NCBI RefSeq assembly: GCF_000235505.1
Contig: NZ_JH379027.1
Span: 1,101,569-1,165,568 of the forward strand
DNA length: 64,000 nucleotides
Source of the DNA: Hungatella hathewayi WAL-18680
GTDB lineage: Bacteria > Bacillota > Clostridia > Lachnospirales > Lachnospiraceae
Reading direction: 5' to 3'
Under the pieces are notes generated by a model. That model saw only the letters and a program-made list of their open reading frames with translations, was not told the origin of the DNA and did no database searches. Position 1 is the stretch's first letter. Each line of letters starts with the position of its first letter. Below, one piece after another: positions 44,790-52,551 of this stretch. The position numbers were made by a program, and so were the translations under genes.

Positions 44790-44840
44790 AAGAGATGCTG
44801 TCAAACCGGTATACTGGGTTTGACAGCATCTCTTATTTTA
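44790..44840 (+). terminator. Terminator closing the marR operon
   Basis: An 18-base stem (AAGAGATGCTGTCAAACC paired with GGGTTTGACAGCATCTCTT) has an 8-base loop and is followed by ATTTTA. Confidence 0.85.
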
Positions 44841-44864
44841 ACGCTCACACCAGGAACCGGCGGC

Positions 44865-44893
44865 TTGACTTTACCCGGGGGCGCGGATATAAT
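44865..44893 (+). promoter_or_regulatory. Promoter of the gtrA-yfhO operon
   Basis: -35 TTGACT (44865-44870), 17-base spacer, -10 TATAAT (44888-44893). Confidence 0.85.
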
Positions 44894-44942
44894 ACAATAG
44901 AGTAAAATTATTTAAAATCTGGATAGAATATGGGTGGATACC

Positions 44943-45383
44943 ATGAATTGGAACTTGTGGAAACGGCTGGTGAATCGGGAGTCGGTGAGTTATATTATTT
45001 TTGGCGTGTTGACGACGCTGGTGGACTGGGTGGTTTATACGGTCTGCTGGAAGTTTGGGATGGATTACCGGGTGTCGACGGCAGTCAGCTGGTGTGCGGC
45101 GGTGCTGTTTGCATTTGTGACCAATAAATTGTTTGTGTTCCAGAGCCGGGATTTGAGTCTGGAACTGCTTTGGAAGGAATTTGTGTCATTTGTGGGCTGC
45201 CGGGCGGCTACCGGGGTGTTTACCATGGTGGCCATGATTGTGATGGTGGATTACCTGCATTTGAATGAATTTATTGGGAAATTGTTTGTGTCAGCGATTT
45301 CGCTGGTGTTGAATTACATTTTCAGCAAACTGTTTATATTTAAGAAAAATCATGATGGCGAGGACGAACAGTATGGAACATGA
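44943..45383 (+). CDS. GtrA-family membrane protein
   Basis: This 146-residue protein has four membrane segments in the GtrA/DPMS pattern: ESVSYIIFGVLTTLVDWVVYT, a second helix ending AFVTNKLFVF with the family's conserved N-K-x-F-V-F, then two more, the last ending NYIFSKLFIF. GtrA-like proteins are thought to help move lipid-linked sugars across the membrane for glycan decoration. The ATG at 44943 follows GGGTGG; a GTG at 44934 is in frame. Its 3' end overlaps the YfhO-like gene, so the two are probably co-translated. Confidence 0.88.
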   Translation: MNWNLWKRLVNRESVSYIIFGVLTTLVDWVVYTVCWKFGMDYRVSTAVSWCAAVLFAFVTNKLFVFQSRDLSLELLWKEFVSFVGCRAATGVFTMVAMIVMVDYLHLNEFIGKLFVSAISLVLNYIFSKLFIFKKNHDGEDEQYGT

Positions 45384-48300
45384 TGAGGTCAGGAGGATTT
45401 CGGAGGAGCTGGAAGAATTGCTGAATCAGCCGAGAGCTTCCGTGGAGGAGGAGACCGAAGATAAGAAAGAGGCAGCCGCGCCAGGAACCGGCGTGGAGAC
45501 TGCGGGGACGAAAGAACAGCCGGCGATGATGGAAAACATGCCGGAGGAGACGCCGGAAGAACCATTCCTACCGGAGGATGGGGAAGAGGCCCCCGAATCG
45601 GAACTTCAGGAAATGACGGAGAGTGTGGAGACACCGGAATATCAGGAGAAAACATCGAAACCAGCGGAAGCCTCGGGCAAAATTCCGGATGAGGAGGAGT
45701 CAAATCCGGAATCTGATAAATATGATACCGCAATCCCCCAGGCGGCCATCCTTCCGGAAGAAATCTACGACTTAGAAGAGGTGGAGAGAGAAGAAAAATC
45801 CAGGGAGAAATCCCCAAGGCGGTGGCACCGGAAGAATTACATCCGGCCAGTGGACGGCCTGATTATGGCCTTCGTGGTGCCGGTGATTATCATGATTATC
45901 ATCTTCGCCCAGCGGGGCATTTTCCCGTTCGGTGAGGAAAGCTTTTTGAGGACGGATATGTATCACCAGTATGCACCGTTCTTCTCCGAATTCCAGTACA
46001 AGCTGACCCACGGCAAAAGCTTACTGTACAGCTGGGATATCGGCATGGGCGTCAATTTCTCGGCCCTCTATGCCTACTATCTGGCCAGCCCCCTAAACTG
46101 GCTGCTGATACTGTGTCCAAAGAACCTGATTATCGAATTTATGACCTACTCTATCGTGTTGAAGATAGGTCTGTGCGGGCTGACCTTCGCCTACTATCTG
46201 AGAAAACACTGCAATACTACGGATTTCGGCGTGGCCTTCTTCGGCATTTTCTACGCACTGTCGGGATACATGGCGGCGTACAGCTGGAACATCATGTGGC
46301 TGGACTGCATTCTGCTGTTCCCCCTGATTATGCTGGGCCTGGAAATGCTGGTGAAGGAGAGGAAATGTCTTCTGTACTGCACCGCCCTTGGAATGTCCAT
46401 TCTTTCTAATTATTATATTTCCATCATGATATGCATCTTTATGGTGCTGTATTTTGTGGTGCTGCTGATTCTGGAGAAGAAGAAATCCATCGTGGATTAC
46501 GCCTGGAATATTGTCCATTTCGGCATCTATTCCCTGGTGGCCGGCGGGCTGGCGGCGGTGGTGCTGCTGCCGGAGGTCTATGCCCTCCAGGCGACGGCTT
46601 CCAGCAATTTTAATTTCCCGAAGACCGTCACCTCCTACTTCTCGATCTTTGACATGATAGCAAGACACATGGGCAATGTGGAGGTGGAGATTGGTCTGGA
46701 CCACTGGCCCAATATCTACTGCGGCGTGGCGGTGTTTATCTTTCTGGCGCTGTATCTGGTGTGCAAAAAGATATCCGTGCGGGAGAAAATCATGTACTGT
46801 GGAATGCTGCTGTTCTTCTTTGCCAGCTTTTCCTTAAATGTACTGAACTTTATCTGGCACGGCTTCCATTACCCCAACAGCCTGCCTTGCAGACAGTCCT
46901 TTATCTACGTGTTCCTGGTGCTGTTTATGTGCTATCAGGCGTACCGGAATCTAAAGGATATCTCATGGAAGACGATTGTGATTGCCTTCTTCAGTTCCAT
47001 CGTCTTCGTGATTCTTGCGGAGAAACTGGTGGAGCAGGAGCATTTCAAATACTACGTGTACTATGTGGCCATCCTGTTCCTGGCCATCTATGCGGGGCTT
47101 CTGTATTTATATAAGTATAAAAAGGTGAATTTCAATGTGCTCATGATGATGGTGCTGGCGGTAGTGGCCGTGGAATCGGCGGTAAACACCACGATAACCA
47201 GCGTGACCACCACCAGCAGAACCAACTATATGGATGACAATGAGGACGTAGCCAATCTCATGGAGCTGATACGTCCTGCCGATACCTTCTACCGGGTGGA
47301 GAAGGTGACCAGGAAGACGAAGAACGATGGGGCGTGGATGAATTTCCCATCGGTGTCCCTGTTCTCCTCCACGGCCAATGCCAGCCTGACCTCCTTTTTC
47401 AAAATGATGGGCTGCGAGGGCAATACCAACGCGTACAGCATCACCGGCAGCACGCCGCTGGTGGATTCCCTGTTTTCCGTGAAATACGGCCTGTATTCCG
47501 GGCAGTACAGCGACGACGAGCTGCTGACCTTCAAGGGGCAGTCGGGGGATACCTATCTGTATGAGCGGAATTACACCCTGCCGCTGGGCTTTGTGGTGGA
47601 TGAGCAGATGGAAAATAACTGGCAGATGGATTTGGGCAACCCGGCGGAGGTGCAGAACGATTTGTGCAATGTCATCGGCGCCGAGCAGGTGCTGGTGGAA
47701 GCGGCCGGTGAGACAAATGGAGATACCTTCCGGTTTACGCCGGAGACCTCCGGAGATTATTATGCCTATGTGATTAACCGGAAGATCGATGAGATTACCG
47801 TGACCAAAGGGGAGGACAGCAAGACCTTCAAAAATGTGGACAGAGGCTTCCTGGTGGAGATGGGCTACTGTCCTGCCGGCCAGGAAGTGGTGATCAAGTC
47901 TGCGAAGGAAGGCCAGGATTTGACGGTGCGGGCTTACCTGTTCAACAACCAGGGACTGCGCTCCGCCTACGAGATCTTGAACCGGTATCCGATGACGGTG
48001 ACCGGCTGGGCGGACGACAAGATTGAGGGCGTTGTCACCGTAGAGAAACCGGGACTTCTGTTTACCAGCATTCCCTACGACCATGGCTGGACGATTATGG
48101 TGGACGGCTCCAAGCGGATGCCGCGAAAGATGTTTGGCGCGTTTATGGGCGTCAGCCTTTCGGAAGGGACCCACACGGTTGTGCTGGAGTACGAGCCGGA
48201 GGGACTGCGCACCGGATTCTATATCACGGCTGGCTGTGTCATTTTCCTGATTATCGTGTCCATCACCCACTATCTCCTGGAGCGGATGAAGCGGGAAGAG

Positions 48301-48474
48301 GAGGAGTATGAGGCCGGACTCAGACGGGAGGAAGAGGAAGCCCGGAAGAGGGCTGATGAGGAAGATGAAGCCGAAGAGGAAGCCGGAAATGACGGGAATG
48401 AGGAGTACTTCTTTGATGATGAGGACGAAGACCCTGTCGAGGAGGATACGATAGAACAGGATATATCGGAATAA
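45373..48474 (+). CDS. YfhO-family large membrane protein with acidic N- and C-terminal extensions
   Basis: This is a 1033-residue polytopic protein. Residues about 1-155 are hydrophilic, very rich in Glu and Pro, and probably disordered. A membrane part with about 12 helices (about 160-600) carries the YfhO signature FLRTDMYHQYAPFF and SWDIGMGVNFSALYAYY near its start. An extracellular beta-rich region (about 600-960) precedes a last helix (about 955-975) and a highly acidic, Glu/Asp-rich coiled tail. YfhO-like proteins are GT-C type glycosyltransferases that decorate lipoteichoic acid or similar polymers. ATG 45373 was preferred, with GAGGACGAACAGT upstream; ATGs at 45352 and 45355 are in frame. 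Pairing with GtrA supports a surface-glycan role. The long acidic tails are unusual. Confidence 0.87.
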   Translation: MEHDEVRRISEELEELLNQPRASVEEETEDKKEAAAPGTGVETAGTKEQPAMMENMPEETPEEPFLPEDGEEAPESELQEMTESVETPEYQEKTSKPAEASGKIPDEEESNPESDKYDTAIPQAAILPEEIYDLEEVEREEKSREKSPRRWHRKNYIRPVDGLIMAFVVPVIIMIIIFAQRGIFPFGEESFLRTDMYHQYAPFFSEFQYKLTHGKSLLYSWDIGMGVNFSALYAYYLASPLNWLLILCPKNLIIEFMTYSIVLKIGLCGLTFAYYLRKHCNTTDFGVAFFGIFYALSGYMAAYSWNIMWLDCILLFPLIMLGLEMLVKERKCLLYCTALGMSILSNYYISIMICIFMVLYFVVLLILEKKKSIVDYAWNIVHFGIYSLVAGGLAAVVLLPEVYALQATASSNFNFPKTVTSYFSIFDMIARHMGNVEVEIGLDHWPNIYCGVAVFIFLALYLVCKKISVREKIMYCGMLLFFFASFSLNVLNFIWHGFHYPNSLPCRQSFIYVFLVLFMCYQAYRNLKDISWKTIVIAFFSSIVFVILAEKLVEQEHFKYYVYYVAILFLAIYAGLLYLYKYKKVNFNVLMMMVLAVVAVESAVNTTITSVTTTSRTNYMDDNEDVANLMELIRPADTFYRVEKVTRKTKNDGAWMNFPSVSLFSSTANASLTSFFKMMGCEGNTNAYSITGSTPLVDSLFSVKYGLYSGQYSDDELLTFKGQSGDTYLYERNYTLPLGFVVDEQMENNWQMDLGNPAEVQNDLCNVIGAEQVLVEAAGETNGDTFRFTPETSGDYYAYVINRKIDEITVTKGEDSKTFKNVDRGFLVEMGYCPAGQEVVIKSAKEGQDLTVRAYLFNNQGLRSAYEILNRYPMTVTGWADDKIEGVVTVEKPGLLFTSIPYDHGWTIMVDGSKRMPRKMFGAFMGVSLSEGTHTVVLEYEPEGLRTGFYITAGCVIFLIIVSITHYLLERMKREEEEYEAGLRREEEEARKRADEEDEAEEEAGNDGNEEYFFDDEDEDPVEEDTIEQDISE

Positions 48475-48512
48475 CGAAAGAAAAATAACGAGCAGGCGAG
48501 GAGACAAGAACT

Positions 48513-49886
48513 ATGAAATTATGGGGCGGACGCTTCACGAAAGAAACGAATCAGTTAGTGCACAATTTTAATGAATCTCTGTCATTTGACCAGAAATTCT
48601 ATCATCAGGATATCGACGGCAGCATTGCCCATGTGACCATGCTGGCGAAGCAGGGAATTGTGTCCAACGAGGACAAGATTGCCATCATCGAGGGCCTGGA
48701 GAGCATCAAGGAAGATTTGGAGGAAGGGCGGCTGGAATTTACGAAGGAACATGAGGATATTCATTCCTTTGTGGAAGCCAACTTGATCGCGCGCATCGGC
48801 GAGGCGGGGAAACGTCTCCACACCGGCCGCAGCCGCAATGACCAGGTGGCTCTCGACATGAAGCTGTACTGCCGGGATGAGATTGACGAGATTGACGGGC
48901 TGATTCAGAAGCTGCTCAAGGTGCTGCTTGGCATTATGGAGGAGAATGTGGATACCTACATGCCGGGATTTACCCATCTCCAGAAGGCACAGCCGATTAC
49001 CCTGGCTCATCATATGGGAGCTTACTTTGAAATGTTTTCCAGAGACCGTTCCAGATTGCAGGATACGAAGAACCGGATGAATTACTGCCCTCTTGGCTCT
49101 GGGGCTCTGGCTGGGACCACCTATCCGCTGGACCGGGAGTATACGGCCCAGCTGCTGGGATTCCAGGGGCCTACATTAAACAGTATGGACTCTGTGGCGG
49201 ACCGGGATTACGTGATAGAGCTTCTCAGCGCGCTGGCGACGATTTCCATGCATCTCAGCCGGTTCTGTGAGGAGATTATCATCTGGAATACCAATGAATA
49301 CCAGTTTGTGGAGATTGACGACGCGTACAGCACGGGCAGCAGCATTATGCCGCAGAAGAAGAATCCGGATATCGCGGAGCTGGTGAGAGGAAAGACGGGC
49401 CGGGTGTATGGTGCGCTGATGTCCATTCTCACCACCATGAAGGGAATTCCGCTGGCCTACAACAAGGACATGCAGGAGGATAAAGAGCTGACCTTTGACG
49501 CCATTGACACGGTGAAAGGATGTCTGGCCCTGTTTACCGGGATGATATCCACTATGACCTTCCGCAATGACGTGATGGAGAACAGCGCAAAGAATGGATT
49601 TACCAATGCCACCGATGCGGCGGATTACCTGGTGAACCACGGGGTGCCGTTTCGGGATGCCCATGGAATTGTGGGGCAGCTGGTACTGTACTGCATCGAG
49701 AAAGAGAAGGCGCTGGACGATATGACGCTGGAGGAATTCAGGGCCATCAGTCCGGTGTTTGAGGACGATATTTATGAGGCCATCAGCATGGAGACCTGCG
49801 TGAAAAAGCGTATGACCATCGGCGCTCCGGGGCAGGAAGCCATGAAGCGGGTGATTGAGATCTACAAAGGACAACTGGAAGATTAA
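48513..49886 (+). CDS. argH: Argininosuccinate lyase
   Basis: This 457-residue enzyme splits argininosuccinate into arginine and fumarate, the last step of arginine synthesis. The superfamily signature GSSIMPQKKNPD is present, as are the N-terminal KLWGGRF and the HTGRSRNDQVALD segment with substrate-binding residues. The length is normal. The ATG at 48513 follows AGGCGAGGAGACAAGAACT. It lies 38 bases after the YfhO gene with no terminator seen between, so it might be partly co-transcribed with it, and it is separated from argG by an unrelated two-gene unit. Confidence 0.97.
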   Translation: MKLWGGRFTKETNQLVHNFNESLSFDQKFYHQDIDGSIAHVTMLAKQGIVSNEDKIAIIEGLESIKEDLEEGRLEFTKEHEDIHSFVEANLIARIGEAGKRLHTGRSRNDQVALDMKLYCRDEIDEIDGLIQKLLKVLLGIMEENVDTYMPGFTHLQKAQPITLAHHMGAYFEMFSRDRSRLQDTKNRMNYCPLGSGALAGTTYPLDREYTAQLLGFQGPTLNSMDSVADRDYVIELLSALATISMHLSRFCEEIIIWNTNEYQFVEIDDAYSTGSSIMPQKKNPDIAELVRGKTGRVYGALMSILTTMKGIPLAYNKDMQEDKELTFDAIDTVKGCLALFTGMISTMTFRNDVMENSAKNGFTNATDAADYLVNHGVPFRDAHGIVGQLVLYCIEKEKALDDMTLEEFRAISPVFEDDIYEAISMETCVKKRMTIGAPGQEAMKRVIEIYKGQLED

Positions 49887-49912
49887 TAGAAAACATGCAC
49901 ATCAATAGATAG

Positions 49913-49952
49913 AAGGGGCCACCGGAAACAGTCTGGTGGCCCCCTCTTTTTA
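49913..49952 (+). terminator. Terminator after argH
   Basis: The stem GGGGCCACC (49915-49923) / GGTGGCCCC (49935-49943) is followed by CTCTTTTT, close to the convergent end of the Cys-Ala tail gene. Confidence 0.88.
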
Positions 49953-49969
49953 AAGTATGGACGCAAAGT

Positions 49970-50950
49970 TTAAATCTTTGGAATCTCTTTTGGAACATGG
50001 ATACTGTTGTAAAAATCCTTCTGGCTGCAGCCCGCCCGGCCGCCTCCCGCGCAGGCACAGGCACAGGCGCATCCCGCACAGGCGCAGGCGCATCCGCCGC
50101 CTCCCATACCGCCGCCGCGGTGGTGGTAGTGGGAATAGCCGCCGCCGTAACCGCGGCCATCACTGTAAGTACTCTTGCCCCATGCAAGCTGGTAGCCGAA
50201 GTAGCCGGTGCAGACAATAATCAGGAATACAATCGAACCGTTAATGCCGCTTTCCCCGCTGCTGTTTCCATATGGCTGGGACCAGTTCACAAGATGGGGG
50301 GAGTCAAAATCGCTGATATGGTAGTAGACTCTCATATTCCGCTTTTTCCCCGGTGAGAGAGAACCCTCCCAGATGAGGGAATCCCCTACGGCCTTGTCCG
50401 CGTTGTGGGAAACCGGCGTGGCCGGATTGTTCCAGATGAATTTATAATGCTTGATATTGGTATGGTTAAACCATCCGGGCGTGAAATCATAAAATGGCTG
50501 GTCCGGCGCCTCCGGATTATTGCACATCAGACTGCTCTGGGTCACCGTGAACCAGAAGGAGAGAACCTCGCCCTTGTAGTAGGCGCGGTTCAAATCAAAG
50601 CAGGCATATGGCCCATCATTGGAAAAGACATCGGAGCCGTAGCGGCGGCGGTCAGAAATGGCGCCTCCGTATTCCACAATTCCATAATCATAGTTGGCCA
50701 TGCCAAGTTTTACCCATTCCAGAGGTCCTTCTCTGGTATCGTTCAGCACCTTCCACTGATAGCGGTAGGTGATTTCCACAGCTCCCTGGGGCAATGGGGT
50801 GACTTCCACCTCGTAGTCGAGAATCTCATCCAGTGGGCGGTTCGCCATGTACATGTAGATAAGCAGGACGACGATTCCGACGGCGGCTACCCGGAGGAAC
50901 ACCCACAGCTTTTTCTTCTGTTCGTCCTTTTTCTCCTGAGAATCGGCCAT
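49970..50950 (-). CDS. Two-pass membrane protein with Gly-rich Cys-Ala repeat tail, probable radical SAM substrate
   Basis: This 326-residue protein has a charged cytosolic N-terminus, a first membrane helix (about 17-37), an extracellular domain of about 200 residues that I do not recognise, and a second helix (about 239-258). It ends in a tail predicted to be cytosolic. The tail is Gly/Tyr/His-rich (260-282) and then carries GGGG, CACACAG, CACACACA, GGG and RAGC in order (283-308), giving eight cysteines, seven of them in strict alternation with alanine. It ends SQKDFYNSIHVP and a few more residues. The gene overlaps the radical SAM gene by one base (TGATG), so the two are translationally coupled. 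This suggests that the tail is modified by that enzyme; a metal-binding tail is the alternative. No enzyme motif is visible in the protein itself. Confidence 0.85.
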   Translation of the reverse strand: MADSQEKKDEQKKKLWVFLRVAAVGIVVLLIYMYMANRPLDEILDYEVEVTPLPQGAVEITYRYQWKVLNDTREGPLEWVKLGMANYDYGIVEYGGAISDRRRYGSDVFSNDGPYACFDLNRAYYKGEVLSFWFTVTQSSLMCNNPEAPDQPFYDFTPGWFNHTNIKHYKFIWNNPATPVSHNADKAVGDSLIWEGSLSPGKKRNMRVYYHISDFDSPHLVNWSQPYGNSSGESGINGSIVFLIIVCTGYFGYQLAWGKSTYSDGRGYGGGYSHYHHRGGGMGGGGCACACAGCACACACAGGGRAGCSQKDFYNSIHVPKEIPKI

Positions 50951-52356
50951 CAGGCATTCCCTCCTTTCTGAAATCGCTCCGTCCGTAGAGGACAGAGAAG
51001 GGCATCCTCCTCGCTCATGGAGCGGATGGATTGGCAGGTTTCATGGTTCCAGATTTGTTTCCAGGAAGTGGTGAGCAGGTTTCCCAGGGAAAATCCTTGG
51101 CCCAGCCAGCTCTGGCAGGGAACCACCGTGCCGTCAGGGGCCACCGCCATGTTGGAGAGGCAGGCGCCGCACATGGGAACGGATAGGTTTAACTCTCTAA
51201 GAAGAGCGGTATCCGCCCGCCCGGGGGAGGTGAAACTCAGCTCCATGCCGGTTTCCTCACAAAATTCCGCGGCGGATGTGAGAATGATGCCCATCTCATC
51301 CAGGGAAAGCTGGGAGGAGAGGGAATCCTGGGAGGAGGCGTTGCCGGTCTCAATCAGCCCGGAGCAGGTGACATAGCGGACTCCCTCCTCATGGAGGAAA
51401 TGCAGGGTGGAGAGATAGTCTTCATTGTCCCGGCAGAGCGGGGTGTTGACGCTGACATTCAGACCGGCTTTCAATGCGTTTCGGAGCCCTTCCACCGTCT
51501 GCTCCCAGCCGCCGTCCGTGTGGGGGAGACTGGCTCCCACCAGGCTGTTGTGAATGGCCGGATCAAAGGAGTACAGGGTAATCTGGACGCTGTCCAGACT
51601 GGCTTCCCGAAGTTGTCCGCACAAAATTTTTGTAAGTCTGCAGCCGTTGGTGTTGAGTCTCGTGACAAACCAGCGGGAGTATTCCACCAGTTCCACCAGG
51701 TCGTCCCGCATGGTGGGTTCCCCGCCGGTGAAGGTCAGCTGGGGGATACCGGCATCTTTGCATTTATCAATGACCGTTTTCCACTGTCTGGTCGTCAGCT
51801 CCTTCACACTGGCCGCCGGCTGGCCGGCGGCGTAGCAGTGGCGGCATTTCAGGCAGCAGTTCCATTGGCCGCCCTCCGATACCATGGAGCTTATCATCAA
51901 GTCCATTCGGTGAGGGGCGGACATGTGGGACGCATAGCTTCTCAAAGACATGGCCGGGATATCCGCATCCGGCGCATGGCCCCGTGCCACATCATAGAAC
52001 ATGGTGAGCATTTCCCGCAGGTCGTCCGCGATCTGCTGCCTGGGAGCGGAATACACCTTTCTGGTATCGTCCACCGACGCCTTCATAACCTGTTCCATAT
52101 CGTCCATAGTCATGGGACGCCCCTCATACTGATTGACCTCCCGGATAAAACAGCCCAGCAGAATCGCCCAGGAGTATCCGAGGGGCAGAATATAATACCC
52201 ATTCAGAATCATCACATAGGGATTGTGGGCAAAGGGCTTCCACTTCGGCGGTATCAGATGAATCCGGACACATCCCGGTCCCTCCGGATTCAAGGTCGTA
52301 TGCACCACCCCCGCCTTCCAGGCCCGGTGCGCCGCCAGCTCATGTCTGAGTCCCAT
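50950..52356 (-). CDS. Radical SAM/SPASM enzyme, probable peptide-modifying maturase
   Basis: This is a 468-residue enzyme. The radical SAM motif CX3CX2C is formed by Cys167, Cys171 and Cys174 (CCLKCRHCYA), followed by the SAM-binding LTFTGGEPTMRDDL. The C-terminal SPASM-type region has MCGACLSNMAVAPDGTVVPCQSW and later cysteines in CQSI and LLCPLR, enough for one or two extra Fe-S clusters. Residues 1-160 form a separate N-terminal domain (for example NPYVMILNGYYILPLGYSWAI) that could bind the substrate. SPASM enzymes commonly install thioether or carbon-carbon links in peptides. ATG 52356 was chosen because AGGAGGG lies 8 bases upstream. The coupled downstream gene encodes the Cys-Ala tail protein, the obvious candidate substrate. 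Confidence 0.9.
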   Translation of the reverse strand: MGLRHELAAHRAWKAGVVHTTLNPEGPGCVRIHLIPPKWKPFAHNPYVMILNGYYILPLGYSWAILLGCFIREVNQYEGRPMTMDDMEQVMKASVDDTRKVYSAPRQQIADDLREMLTMFYDVARGHAPDADIPAMSLRSYASHMSAPHRMDLMISSMVSEGGQWNCCLKCRHCYAAGQPAASVKELTTRQWKTVIDKCKDAGIPQLTFTGGEPTMRDDLVELVEYSRWFVTRLNTNGCRLTKILCGQLREASLDSVQITLYSFDPAIHNSLVGASLPHTDGGWEQTVEGLRNALKAGLNVSVNTPLCRDNEDYLSTLHFLHEEGVRYVTCSGLIETGNASSQDSLSSQLSLDEMGIILTSAAEFCEETGMELSFTSPGRADTALLRELNLSVPMCGACLSNMAVAPDGTVVPCQSWLGQGFSLGNLLTTSWKQIWNHETCQSIRSMSEEDALLCPLRTERFQKGGNA

Positions 52357-52474
52357 ATCATTACCCTCCTGTCTGCATCGTTCAGATACCAATATTTTAT
52401 CACAGTCGTTAATCGCCATAAAGTAAAATTGTAAGTTGTTGGAAAAATTAAGAATACGGAAAGAACTTGAAGCC

Positions 52475-52517
52475 AAAAAACGGGCATGCCGCATTCATAA
52501 CGGCATAGCCCGTTTCT
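52475..52517 (-). terminator. Terminator after argG
   Basis: On the minus strand, AACGGGCTATGCCG pairs with CGGCATGCCCGTT around a 9-base loop and is followed by TTTTTT. It separates argG from the radical SAM gene downstream on the same strand. Confidence 0.88.
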
Positions 52518-52551
52518 TAGATTATATCAATCTATCAATCAGTACCCATTT

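Noticed and set aside
47107-48507. A 466-codon open frame antisense to the YfhO-like gene
   Set aside because: It is a shadow of a well-supported membrane protein, with His/Arg-rich composition and no initiation signal.
49997-50356. Plus-strand open frames rich in Ala/Thr/Gly across the Cys-Ala repeat, which could be read as a microsatellite protein
   Set aside because: They are the complement of the repeat tail; the minus-strand frame has membrane helices, coupling to the upstream gene and a terminator-bounded end.
50950-52356. Radical SAM gene as part of arginine biosynthesis
   Set aside because: It lies between argH and argG but is bounded by terminators on both sides and has no arginine-pathway homologue, so proximity alone is not evidence.
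51391-52434. A 347-codon open frame antisense to the radical SAM gene
   Set aside because: The radical SAM frame has clear motifs and a strong ribosome site; the antisense product has none.
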